Source of the DNA: Marasmius tenuissimus
Lineage: Eukaryota > Basidiomycota > Agaricomycetes > Agaricales > Marasmiaceae
Direction: 5' to 3'
DNA: 64,000 nucleotides
NCBI GenBank assembly: GCA_029532415.1
Contig: JAQOTA010000069.1
Location: 2,604,001-2,668,000, forward strand
Shown here: one piece after another, positions 12,201-23,600 of the stretch
Numbering within the stretch: the first letter of the stretch is position 1
Layout: every line of letters starts with the position of its first letter
Notes under the pieces: model-generated
Databases searched by the model: none
What the model was told of the DNA's origin: nothing
The model's input: the letters and a program-made list of their open reading frames with translations, nothing else
Program-made: the position numbers and the translations under genes

Positions 12201-12529
12201 TACCAGAAGCTTATGTAGTAAGGCTAAGGAGGAGGATGAAGTAATGCGTATACAAATGTCTCGTAGTCATCGAAATGATTGGTGCTAGTATCACCCGGGG
12301 CCACGAAACAGTTCAAGGGCAATATTTGCGACTCGCGAGTGCGTTAGACTCGCCTGATGGAAAAATTCCCTTGTCGTAACTCATAGTTCAATCTCCCCAT
12401 AGACTTCGGAGAAATATTTTGTTTTGGGGATCGGGATTGTTTATAGTAGCTTGCTACCAAGTCGTGACGCTGGACCTCGGCTGGACTGAAGATATTTTCT
12501 TAGATTATGGTACACAGGAGCGTTGAGAA

Positions 12530-12583
12530 TCACCTGATGAGAGAAGTGAGGCACGTGAAAGGTTCGACTCATCGGCCGAGTCC
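12530..12583 (+). promoter_or_regulatory. Orphan copy of the MYND promoter block
   Basis: TCACCTGATGAGAGAAGTGAGG is followed by CACGTG (12552-12557) and then GTTCGACTCATCGGCCGAGTCCTGAG, closely matching the block before MYND-C (17856 onward). Downstream similarity continues weakly (accataacac.gg, cttcctcccc). No MYND coding sequence follows; the next gene remnant is TM-1 at 13073. It is probably what remains of a lost MYND gene copy, or a promoter captured by TM-1. Confidence 0.55.
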
Positions 12584-13072
12584 TGAGATACATCGATCAT
12601 CCTTCGCTTGTCGCCACTCCACTACCATAACACTGGAATCACTACTACCCAAGCTTCCTCCCCGTCATACTTTCATCAAAACTTCACGGAATCTCTTAGC
12701 GACGGACGGGAAAGGGCATGCTCAGAGCAGGGGAAGCTTAAGAACTTTGGTATGAAACTTCCTCGCTCATACTCGTTGAAAGGAAATTCATTTGCTCTTG
12801 ATTGTCATAGACGTGTCTCGTCGTGCAATCGTGCGAGTAAAGGTATTATCCTGTGCCCATTGGCGCTAGGAAAAGTCTCCCCAGCGGCCTTCGATGCCTG
12901 ATTGCTCACACCCAAAGTTTCGGGAAAAGATGTTACACGAGTTGCTGTTGATCTCCGGCGAACCTGTCACTTGACTGCCATGGATACAGGGTGCGCTGGT
13001 AGCAGCTTGAACTTTGACCCCGTCTTCCATTTAAGTGGCCATGTCTCGATTGGGCCGATTGACTTCTCCCAT

Positions 13073-14996
13073 ATGTCTGCCACCATTCCCTCTGAGCCTG
13101 AGGCGACTGCAACACTCATTCTCTCGACATACTATCGGAACCATACGATCTACTGTAGGCTTAATCACTTTGCAAAGCCTGTTATAACATCTAGCGTGGG
13201 ACTCCCATCCAACTTAACCTACCTCGAGTCACTGACACGCATACTTAACTCTCACAGACAGCATTTCTTGTATATGGCGAGGCCTCCTGTCTAAATCATG
13301 GCTATTCCACTAATCTCTGGGCCTGTTGCATTAGGCGTATCCGTCGTTCTCTTCAAGATTTGTATCATGGCCCTTATTCGCCCGAGCGCTTCCGTCCACA
13401 CTGCTTCCTTGTCTCCGGTCTATTCATCTGGCTGCGGCGAGTGTTACACTGAACAGCGCCATTTCATTTCTCGAAAGCGAGGGGACCAATGCGAGAGAGT
13501 CTTTGTCTTGGGCTTAAGCCTTGGATCGGATAGGACCGACCCCGAATCTCTCTGATCATTGATAATGGCGAACGACAGGCCGCTTTTCTTCATGAGTCAG
13601 TCTTTGACACCGATAAACCCTTTCTTTCTCTGCTGATGGTATTCAATAATTTTTTTGGCAGGCTTTGTACACAAAGTAAGGAGTGCGGATACAAGCGGGG
13701 AGATACAGATTATTCTCAACCATTGATACTGACCATTAATCCTACAGCTTTCTCACTGATATCATTCTTGTAGGTCAAGTGCAGTCACAGTGATGTTGTC
13801 TTTACTCATTCAAGATCGCTTTTTGCGTTCTATAGCTCTGGAGGTGCTATCTTATCTGGGGTAGCAGGTTTCGTGTGATGATCCTTCCAGGTCTACTGTG
13901 TCTCGCCAATAACGGTAAATTTCGCGTTCAGCCCTTGATCCCAGCATAATCCTCACCGGCATTTTGGAAGTGTTGGGCATTCTCACCGTGTGCAATAACC
14001 CCCGAGGACTCTACTTTTCTTACGCCTTTGGAGGTCTAAGCTTGAACCGAGTTAGGTTCTCATTTTACTTCTTGTAACGGGGGTATTTGATTTTCTTTCC
14101 GTATCGGTATTTAAGGTGTTTCACCCCTTTTTACCCCTTTTCTTATCTTTACTTTTTACCACCACATACTCGTGCATAGTGCCGTCTTCGCCTATTTTCC
14201 AGAATAGAAAGAGATCACACTTACGAGTCTGCGGAAGAGTAAGGACCGTTACACTTCTCGATTGGAAGCTTTTGCACAAACACCCTGTTGACCGGTGTTA
14301 TAGGTGAGTAGCAAGCCCAAATCTTCGACGAGCTCTGATTGATTTTGTGGGGAAAACCAAAGCTGGCCGGATATTTTACATCAGCCACTGGGCTGCAAGT
14401 TACAGCGCGAAACAGGTACCAAGGCTCTACAGAACTTCTATCATATCTGCTTCGTACGTAATGAATGGTCCGGTCTCCGCCGGAGGTTGTGCTTTGCGCA
14501 CTGACCTTTCAACTTCGAGTTCGGAATCGAGCCTGATATACTCGTTAAATCTCATTTTATATAGTTCATTGGCACTGGCCGTCCGTGTTGACATTGCCGC
14601 ATCGGGTTTTTACGTTGTCGGACCCACTGTTGACGGAGGACTTGAGGTTGACCTGTGCACAAGTTTATTTTACATATTGCTAGTTCCCGTCATGGTGAGT
14701 TTAATTTCTCATGCTTTTGGTCTACAACTCAAGGCAAATCTTGTTGATTTCCCATAAATTCTACCAAGTAGGGGATCGCCTCCACCTTGGTTGTCGTACG
14801 GTCAACCTTGGGCATAGCGGTTCATGACGAAAAATCCTTCAAGGCAAGTGTGCTAGAGGTGCATGAGGGCGAGGACAACCTAGGAGCACCTCAGGGTTGG
14901 ATCAACAGTGTCATTGACATACGGCGACTCACCAATTCTGTCGGTACACCGGATGGGGAATTTGAAAGCAGGGGGAAGGTTCTGAGGACCCGATGA
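13073..14996 (+). pseudogene. TM-1: disrupted multi-pass membrane protein
   Basis: It aligns exon by exon with the intact TM-4 gene. Exon 1 (start MSATIPSEPEATAT, then HFAKPVITSS), the WRCYLIWGSRFRVMILP exon, the AGRIFYISHW exon, the membrane exon ending VPVM and the last exon (GIASTLVVVRSTLGIAVHDE) are all present. Exon 2 is broken: the frame of AFLVYGE and the frame of the following hydrophobic helix (VALGVSVVLFKICIMALIR) do not agree. The helix exon after VLGILTV is also degraded and shortened. It is therefore a pseudogene, inserted between MYND-A and MYND-B. The family is a 7-TM-like fungal protein group of unknown function. Confidence 0.7.
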
Positions 14997-15178
14997 ACGA
15001 TAGGCGAAAGACATACATTTAGGGTGTCAGTGCGAGTTAAAATTACTGGTCAATCACTGGTCACAACTGTCATGCTCCCTTGGCCAAGGTATCACATTTT
15101 GTATCGGTTCAGAATTGGTTGTCGCGAGTCGTTGGAATGACATCATGATTGGGAAAGACTTTGCTCGAACGCGGAGAC

Positions 15179-15225
15179 TCACCTGATGAAAAAACTGAGG
15201 CACGTGAATCAAGATTCGATCGATC
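15179..15225 (+). promoter_or_regulatory. Conserved MYND-family upstream block (gene B)
   Basis: TCACCTGATGAAAAAACTGAGG plus E-box CACGTG (15201-15206) and a GATTCGATCGATC element, about 230 bp before the MYND-B ATG. CACGTG is the classic site of bHLH factors; which factor binds is unknown. Confidence 0.55.
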
Positions 15226-15407
15226 AAGTTCCGGAATTTTTCACTTGTCGCTTGCAACCATCACCACCAGGCGAAATTCCCTTGCTGGTATAACCTCAAC
15301 GTTGAGATTCGACGACTTTGGCCACCACAACATAGTACTCCCCGATCTCCTTCCTCATACTTCCATCAATCTGACTTGGTATTTCTCCTTTACAGCGCTC
15401 GTCTCAA

Positions 15408-17472
15408 ATGGATCCCCGTAAACACCTACCACCCGTAGACCTCGAGTTCACAGCGCATTGTCTTCGGCGATTCCCAAGGGCCAGAAATGCAGTCGACGCG
15501 CTTCGCAGGCTTGGGAACCCGCCCTCTATCACCCCAGCCGATATCTCTCAACCCTCACCAGGTATTCAGACAGCAATCCAAGTGATTGGCGCACTAAGCC
15601 AGAGCAGAGAGACATCTGTTATTCGAGCCAGCTGGGCATCTTTCATCGGTCCGTGGGTGAGAGCTCTCCTTGAGGACATTGTCCTCACATTGCACGAAGC
15701 TCCCTCGACTGTGGAGGGCATTGCTGCGCGGGATCGCATTCTCATGTGTGTTCCAGGGTGCATTCAGTCGGCAGTTGAACGCGATCACAGAAATATAGGC
15801 GTCTTGAAACATACAACACCATACATCAGGTTCTTGCTAGGCCAAGTATGGCTCAAGGTCGTTGATGAATGTCATCGAACGTGGTCGATGTGGTGCCCAT
15901 TACTCATGACGCTCTCACCCGAGTCGGACGGGGGCGATAACACACAGGACTCTGTAGGACCAGCTCGAATCAATGTCTACCATCTCGATGAACGGACAGG
16001 GCTGATCCTCGCTCATCATATCAATTTCCACATCCCAAAAGTCCGCAAAATGTCGAACGACGAATTACTCGCCATGAACACCTTCATGGCCTTACTCGCA
16101 GGATACGAGGTCCAGGGACCTATGAATCCTCTCGGCTTGCCCGCTGTTGTGATTCACTTAATTCCACCATTGATCGAACTCGCATCGAAAATGATGTTCA
16201 AACGGCGCATTGACCCTAATGGGGATCCCAACAACATTCCCGCGCATATTCATCCCTTGGTGACAATCCCACTGCGTAACCTTCATACGGTACTCCGTGA
16301 TCCTCTCTCGGCGGTTATAGAACTGGATTCAGGAATTCTGAAGATTCTAATTGAGGCATATCCATGTTTTTTTTTTTCAGTATGACGACACGCCAAACTG
16401 CCGGATCGAAGAGGTGAGGTTAGTTCATTGGACTACCTCGATTTTGAAATGCATCGCACGTTTTGTCGCGTATCCCAACGTTTTGCACGCGTTTCTTGTA
16501 GCCGCTAGGAAGGTGAACATTGACGGACTAGATGACGAGCTCCAGATCAAATCGCCTCCTACATGGAAGTGCTGGAAGGATTTGAAGGATAAAGCAGCCC
16601 TCTTTCGGGACATACGGCATGACCTACGAGAAGGAGGATTTGTGACTTGCGCCAATGTGAATGGGGTATGTGAAGGTCTCTGAGCTTTTATCAGTTCTAG
16701 GACTATGCTCATCGTCAGCCAATCCCTAGTGCCCGCTCTACAACCGCACCCAAGATATAACTTTTCAGCATCGCCGTCTTCAATGCTCTGGATGCTCATG
16801 GGTAATATATTGCTCGACCCAATGCCAGAAGGTATCTTGGAAAGAACACAGGAAAATGTGTCGAGGCGCACTACCAGACACACGAGGTATGTAGTGGGTA
16901 TATCTTTTTGAGAGTCTCCTTATGTCAACGAACCATTCCTAGCCAAAATATCGCGGTTCATATCCCGGTCCGACTCTGACTTCTTCGAAGAGCTCGTCGC
17001 GAATTTCGTCATTCTCCATGCTCAACCTACACAAAAGGCGGTGGATCTTTACAAACTTCCACTATCAGAAGTCAAGCGATTATCTATGGATCAACAACTC
17101 ATAAAGAACGGGTCCGCGACTCCCATCATCCACATCAACTTCGACACACCATATATGCCTACACCGGACAACGCCCTACGGATTCTCGCCCCAACGGCAC
17201 TCGTAACACGACGTGAACCGCCTGTTCCGCTGCTTGAGCTACAGAAATGTACCGAGGCTTGGGGCCACCCTGCATTGGACCGAGCAGTGATCTTGGCAGT
17301 AGCGGCGTTTCCGACTTATGACAAGCAAATTGGGTTGATAAGGTGTTTATTCCGGTGTGGGCTGGCCGGCGAGGGCTACGTGTATGACAGGGGCCGTTGC
17401 CACAAACTAGAGGAGTCCAGGTTTTGGAAAAATGTCATGAACGAGGTGGCCCGAAGTAGGTACCGGGCGTAA
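15408..17472 (+). CDS. MYND-B: MYND-finger protein, frameshift in a T-run
   Basis: Paralog of MYND-A, -C and -D. Exons are 15408-16665, 16730-16886 and 16943-17472; phases at both introns agree. The N-terminal domain shows DLEFTAHCLRRFPRA, DERTGLILAHHINFHIP and SPPTWKCWKDLKDKA. The MYND finger is complete (CANVNG|CPLY, CSGC, YCSTQC, W-x2-H-x3-C). At 16367-16377 a run of 11 T replaces the TTTCTTT-type sequence of the sister genes and shifts the frame after AYPCF, giving an early stop. One base fewer restores the frame through the rest of the domain. Everything downstream is otherwise intact, so this is either a very recent null allele or a homopolymer error in the assembly. Product without the shift would be ~647 residues. 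Confidence 0.75.
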
Positions 17473-17855
17473 ACCTTGATTTTGGTTCTCAAGTGGGGAA
17501 GCTGCTCAAAGTCTTGAGTATTAGGTATGTACACCGTTGCTCCCAGTGTTTTCATGTGTTCTTAGTCTTTTTCAAGGGATATGGATTCATCTACGCGGTA
17601 TAGAATGGAAGGGTAGATTCAATTTCTGTATCGGCGCTTATCGCAAAGAACGGGTACTTCAAGCTAATCATACAAAAGACGGAGACTCAATCAATAAGCT
17701 TGCAACGAGCCATCATGTTGGTTTCTTGTGAAACATCCTAATAGGCCCGTGCGCCAAGACCGAGAACGAGCTCAATCTCAAAGCGTAGAGGGCCTTCAGC
17801 CAACTAGTAAGTAATATGGACCTCGACGACCAAATACACGGAAGCGCGTTGAAGC

Positions 17856-17915
17856 TCACCTGATGGGAAAAGGGTGGCACGTGAGAGTTCGACTCATCAG
17901 CCGAGTTCAGGTCCT
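17856..17915 (+). promoter_or_regulatory. Conserved MYND-family upstream block (gene C)
   Basis: TCACCTGATGGGAAAAGGG, then E-box CACGTG (17878-17883) and GTTCGACTCATCAGCCGAG, about 180 bp before the MYND-C start. It is nearly the same as the orphan block at 12530. Confidence 0.55.
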
Positions 17916-18035
17916 GAGAATATTTCCCATTCGCTTGTTGCGAGTTAACCACCATAACACCGGGACTGCCCAAACTTCCTCCCCACATATCTATCCAATT
18001 GACCGGGTCTTCCCTCATTCAAGCGCTTGCCTCGA

Positions 18036-20094
18036 ATGAATTCCAGTGAATATCAATCACCAGTGGATCTCGAGTTTATCGAGCATTGTTTTCGACAGTT
18101 CCCAAGGGCTAGAAAGGCGCTCGATGCACTTCTGAGACTCGGCAATCCGCCCTCTATCACCCTAGCCGAAATTTCCAGCCCCTCACCAAAGGTGGAGATA
18201 GCAATACGGGTGTTGGGCGCGCTGAGCAGGAGCAAAGAGCTGGCCATCGTTCGAGCCAGCTGGGGCTCTCTCATTGGTCCATGGGTGAGAATATTACTTC
18301 AGGACATCATTCTTGGAGACCACGAAGGCCCCATGACCGCGGAAGGCATTGCTACGTGGGACCGCATCTTGATGTCTGTTCCTGGTTGCTTTCAATCGGC
18401 ATTTGGGGAGAGTCGCGAAAGCGCTCACTCGTTGTGTAGTACAACTCCGTACCTCGAACCCTTGTTCACTCAGACATGGCTCAAGGTGATCGACGAGTGT
18501 CATCGGACGTGGCCGGTATGGTGCGGTATGCTTAGGATACTCTCAGAGTCAGTCGATCACTCTGACGGTGACAACGGCAATACGGGTACTCAGGAGGCCA
18601 ACCTACCCCGGAATGTCGTCTATAGTCAGGACGAACGAACGGGGAAGTTGCTCGTTCGTCATATCAATTTCCATGTCCCCAAAATCCCTCGAATCTCCGA
18701 TCCAGAGCTACACAACGTGACAGATTTCATGCTTTTGCTCCACGGATCCTACGCTGGTAGTGCTGTGAATCGACTCGGAGTCGTGAACCCCCTCGGACTC
18801 CCAGCCGTTGTTGGACAAACCATTCCAGCGCTGATCAAATTCGCCTTTACAGTCATGTTCAAGCGGAAAATTGATCCCCAGTGTCCCACAAATAGAATCC
18901 CTACAGATGTTTATTCTCTCGTGGTACTCACACTAGATTGCCTCTATAGCATCCTTCGCGATCCAATATCGGCAGTCGTAGCTCTTGATTCGGGGGTATT
19001 GAAGGTCATACTGAGGGCATACCCGTGTTTCTTTCGGTACGATGAAACGGGAAAGCGTCGGGCTCGTGGCGCACTGAAGTTGGTTCTTTGGACTACTTCA
19101 ATCTTGGAACGTATTGCACGATTGGTGGTGTACCCCAATTTTTTGCACGCATTTCTCCGAGCCGCTAGGAATGTGGAGGTTGAAGGCTTGATCGACGAGT
19201 TGAAGGCCAAATCGCCTCCTACCTGGAAGTGCTGGAAGGAATTGAAGGATAAAGCGGCGCTCCTTCGAGAAATACGGAACAGTATGTGGGAAGCCGGGTT
19301 TATAACTTGTGCTAATGTCGATGGGGTACGTGCCTTTTCTTTCATCAAAATCATAGGTCGCTTGACGTGTTGTTTGTCAGTATTCGCTCCACAAACAGCT
19401 CCGAGAGATGAGCCCTCAACAACAGGTCCAGCGTCGTCGCCGCCAATGTTCCGGGTGTTCATGGATTATGTACTGCTCGGTGGAATGTCAGAAAGGGTCT
19501 TGGAATGACCATAAGAAGTTATGTCCAGGTGGGAAAACAAACGTAAGAGGTCAGTAGCTGCATCGTTACGGAAAACCTCTTCTCAGACACAATTTTCTCA
19601 AAGCCAATCCATCGTGGATCATATCGCCCTCCGACTCTGACTTCTTCAAAGCACTAGTCGAGAACTTTGTCGGACTCTACACTGAGGCCATACAAAAAGC
19701 GGTGGACCACTATAAGCTTTGGTTATCTGATCTCGAGAGTGAGCCCCTACCTCGGGATCAGCAACTCATAAAGGACGGGCTCAAGAATCCCATGGTCTAC
19801 CTCATCTTTGACACCCCGTACATGCCCACACCCGACAAATCCCTAGAAATTCACGATCCGGTGACACTCGCGTCTCGACCCAAACCGCCAATTAAACCAC
19901 TTTGGTTGATGGGATCTACAGAGTTCTGGCGTTTTCCTGCGGTGAACGGAGGGACAATCCTGGCAGTGGGAGCGTTTCCGACGCATGACAAGGATATCCA
20001 GTTGGTACCCTGTCTATTCCGATGTGGGGTTCCTGGTGAGAAGTACGTACGTTACACAAGCTATCAAGATGAGGGGGTTTCATTTTCTGGGTAA
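18036..20094 (+). CDS. MYND-C: MYND-finger protein lacking one zinc ligand
   Basis: Exons 18036-19325, 19381-19528 and 19604-20094 give about 642 residues in frame. The ATG at 18036 matches the family start position (MNSSEYQSPVDLEF). The N-terminal domain carries the family hallmarks (DERTGKLLVRHINFHVP, SPPTWKCWKELKDKA). In the MYND finger, the second Cys of the family (the C of CPL at the start of exon 2) is Tyr here (TAT, reading YSLHK), while the other ligands (CANVDG, CSGC, YCSVEC, H, C) remain. The first zinc site may thus be weakened. The C-terminus is ~20 residues shorter than in MYND-B and MYND-D, and the second intron uses an AAG acceptor. It follows MYND-B in tandem. Confidence 0.83.
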
Positions 20095-21199
20095 GGATAG
20101 GTATCGAGCTAGGCTAGTAACTGAGGTTGAGGTGACCGTACGTGAAAGCTGGTTTTAATTTCCGGAGAGGAAGCGGTTTGAATTTGGGACATTACAGAGT
20201 GTATGCACATATTATGATAACGGGCTCCATTCTGAGCCCAAATGCGAGATAGGAGTACCCGGTGGGCTCAGCGAAGAAGATAAAGGTTCGCCATCGTTTT
20301 CGTATGATCCCATCACCGTGAAGGAAACCTTGAGGAGATGAATTGGACATAACTGAAGGGACCTATAGGGAGCGGTATTCTTGCACTAGCTGTTAAGTTG
20401 CACAAGTATCTGGGATTCTTGGACTGTCTATTAGAGACAGAGTAGTATTTGGCTTTAGAAATCTCATTTTTGTCCTGAGACCCTCTCTCAACTTTAGTAC
20501 ACAGTTCTTCTAACAGTTACCATTGTATACTGAAGGGCTTCCTATTTTATCTGTTGGTAGTGCCAGCTGGTCTCATAGATGGAGAGTATTGCTGTTCTGT
20601 AGAAGTCTATCACTCTCTGTATCTCCAACTAGGATACTTTTTCTCTGCATAACCCATCTGCAATCTTTTCACTCTGGGTATACCTTTAACCTAGACTGGC
20701 ATAAAATGTCACACTCAACCTATATTTGGGTGCTGTAGGTCAATGCCAAAATTGGACCCTCTGGACAACCTACACTAATCACCCAAAGGTAGGTTGGCCA
20801 TTAGGTTGCTTTGCCAGCTCTTTCTATCACTCTTTCAAATGACTTTCATAGCTACATAGGTACCTTGTATAGGCTGAGGTTTAACACAGTTGAACCCCAG
20901 ACTCAATATTTCATACCCCTTTATCACATTTCTCTCAATCTTCACTCTGTTTCTCTCTCAATTTTGTGTAAAGTAATTAAATTATCAACCTACTCACTAT
21001 TTTGTATATCCAATCATCCCTGCTTGAACCTTGCTTGCAGACCCACCCTCTGTAGAACTAGAGTAGAACAATGATTAGATTGTATTCCTAACTGATAGAT
21101 TCTGTCTACTAAACCTGAACCTGAGTTTGATAGAATGTAGTGAGCCCATGCCATGCACAACTCCCAACAGCTTGTCTTGTGCAACAAAGAGAATGATTA
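20095..21199. other. AT-rich spacer entering the CpG-poor island
   Basis: No gene found; the short open frames on the plus strand lack support. From about 20390 onward the sequence becomes AT-rich and almost free of CG dinucleotides. Confidence 0.5.
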
Positions 21200-23510
21200 T
21201 TATGTCTGATCTAAAAGCTCAATATCATCTATCTCAGCAGAATCGATAGTCCTGATTTGCCCCTCTGCTATCTCCCCAGAGGCCACAGCCCAATGCTCTC
21301 CCGTTATAGCTGCATTGAATGATTGCTCATCCTGAATTGCCAACCCCAATGCTGATCGTACTACAATCAAGGTTGAAGCAAGTCCCTGGTCCACATGCAG
21401 TGTAAGTCAGAAAGATGAAACCTGCAGAATACTTTCAATAGACATGATTTGTAAAGAAAGACTCACCATAACTATCACTAAAACAGTGTATGACAACCTC
21501 AAAAGAGTATCCAGTACCACTTCAGTAGTTGTCCACCATCCTTCTGGCTTGAGCTGCACCCTATGTAGAAATGAGGCATACAAAAGCAGAATAGCAGGGT
21601 ACAATAACCCTGATTCCAAGCTGATGATTTTGGTTTCAATTTTTTATCTAAGAGTTTGGTAAGTTCCAGTAAGTACTCACGATGCAATAATGATAGTTTT
21701 ATACAGATTTGATATATGCTGCCCACTAAGTCTTGCAACCTGGTGACTGATATGAAATATACGCCCTCCTGAAGATGAATTGGTCTTATTAGTGGCAATT
21801 ACTTTTAACAAAGGTAAATTTTACCAATAAGACCAGTTAACAGGACATTTGCACCAAAGCTCCCATATACAAAGTATAGTAAAAATATGTCCCTCTTCTG
21901 GAACTGATGGTTTAATTGAGTTTGTAGGCTGTACATGAAATCTAGTCTGAAGGGGCGGCCTGGAGTCAGTGTCAGAAGGCCAATTACTGGTAAAGATGTA
22001 TTATCAGTTATAACTTGAAAAATGATGGATTGAAATCACTATTGTTGGTTATGCAGAGAAGCGATGGAGGGACTACCACCCAGGGTTTACCAGCCCAGAT
22101 GATATGACATCTCCAGAGCTATTCATATGGGTAACACATCAGAACTGTGTGGCATGACGATATGATGCTTTTATACCAGGATTATGTCTGTTGTAATACT
22201 GCAAACAGCAAGGAGAAAACAGGATTGTGATTTGATGGTTAGTTCAGAAACATATCACAATGTTTGATGGCAGGTAGCACACTTTGCGGTTACAGTGATC
22301 ATTTGTAGGACACCCTTGAGAGTACTATCTTGCAACAGTAAGAAAGAGACAAGTGAATACAGTGATTCCAGTTATCTCACCTTTGATCTGGATACCACAG
22401 ACCTCCATCCTCCTGCTCTGCACTTCCATGTAGGAAAGAAAACTCTTTCATCACAACTACTGGACGCTGGGAGTCAGGTGAATGTCCAGGAAACCGAATG
22501 CTAAGTACACTGGCATTCTGCTGGTTTTGCCTATCCTGACACAATGACACAATGAGGGTCAAAACAAGACTTGTGGTTGCCAAGATGAAGAGGCTTGAGA
22601 TGAATAAGCACTGAAGTTGGAAATGCTTGCGTTTGCAGTGGATAAGAATCCAGATGCAGATAACAAATAGAACTGTGTAGACACCTAGTCATTGTATGAC
22701 ATAAGAACAAAATGATGATGAGAAGGAGGCAAGGGGGCTGCACCATAGAGAAAGAATCCTGTCTATTACAATGCTTAATGAGCTAGACACAACACATGTT
22801 TAGGAATAATAACAGACTTACACAGGACACAATGAGTGGCTCCACAAAAAAAGCATAGTGACAATGATATGGGTGTTCCCTGCAGGTTGAGCCTAGCTCC
22901 ACTGTTGCAGTTGGCAGGGGCAGAGTCTGGATTGAATCAGTAGGAGTTGACATATGGGTGAGGTGGAACTCAATGTTTTAGCCATCTACTTAAGTGAAAA
23001 ATGGATACTGGTGGGAAAGTCCCACCCTTTCTTAAATCTTAATGCAAGCATGATTTCAGTAATCTTAAATTGTCAAGACTGATACAATGGATTTGAACAC
23101 ATCAGTTGTTGCACTTGGAGTCTTTTTAAGACCCACATGAGCATGTCATGAGTTTTGTGAGCCATATGAGCAAGGGAAAACATCAGGGAGGCTGTTTAGT
23201 TTACAAGTACAAATGAGATCAAAGCATGTGGACACCACCATCAAATGATCAAATGATGGTAACCTGGCTTTACTCGAATGTATGATTTGTTATTCCTCAA
23301 GATACAGATCTCATCTGATTTTCCAGGCCAAGCTGACCAAAATATGAGTTGGCTCACATTGATAAACTCATGCTTTTGTTGGGCCCCATTACAAATCAGA
23401 CTCTTATAAAAAGGGGGTGTTAAGTCTGCTTGTGAGTTGTGACATACCCTTATCTCACAATTGTGAATTGACCATGAATCAAGACTTGGAGGATATCCTA
23501 ACTCGTCCGG
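20390..23510. other. CpG-depleted, AT-rich island
   Basis: Reading by eye, from ~20390 to ~21240 I see no CG dinucleotide, and only about a dozen between 21240 and ~23500, whereas both flanks contain CG every few tens of bases. The right edge is sharp near 23510 (ctcgtccggtttgacccccgc). TG and CA are abundant. This is the footprint expected of long-term cytosine methylation and deamination. The island contains TM-2. Confidence 0.65.
21200..22953 (-). pseudogene. TM-2: membrane protein of the TM family, one frameshift
   Basis: Minus-strand paralog of TM-3 and TM-4 with the same nine-exon structure. Exon 1 starts at 22953 (MSTPTDSIQTLPL) and ends in PLIVSC. The 42-nt and 22-nt mini-exons (the latter NITTDIIL), the RCHIIWAGKPWVVVP exon, the GSFGANVLLTGLIG exon, the GRIFHISHQVARL exon, the ESGLLYPAILLLY exon and the last exon (GLASTLIVVRSALGLAIQDE, stop at 21200) are all open with good splice sites. 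In exon 2 the frame of FLYGAAP and that of GVYTVLFVICIWILI differ by one base, with a TAG near 22687. It is probably a young pseudogene; its CpG-depleted setting suggests silencing. An assembly error is the alternative. Confidence 0.6.
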
Positions 23511-23600
23511 TTTGACCCCCGCTGTTAACGGAACAGAACATCCACCAACTTTCTTCACTTTATCCAGACATCCCCGCAACTGCCATGTCCAAGTCAAACC

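Noticed and set aside
19326..19508. Read-through of MYND-C exon 1 past ANVDG to codon 493
   Set aside because: The extension covers an intron; paralog comparison and phase place the donor at 19326 and the MYND finger in another frame.
23241..23597. 118-codon minus-strand frame upstream of TM-3
   Set aside because: It covers the TM-3 promoter and first bases; the TM-2 start is already explained at 22953.
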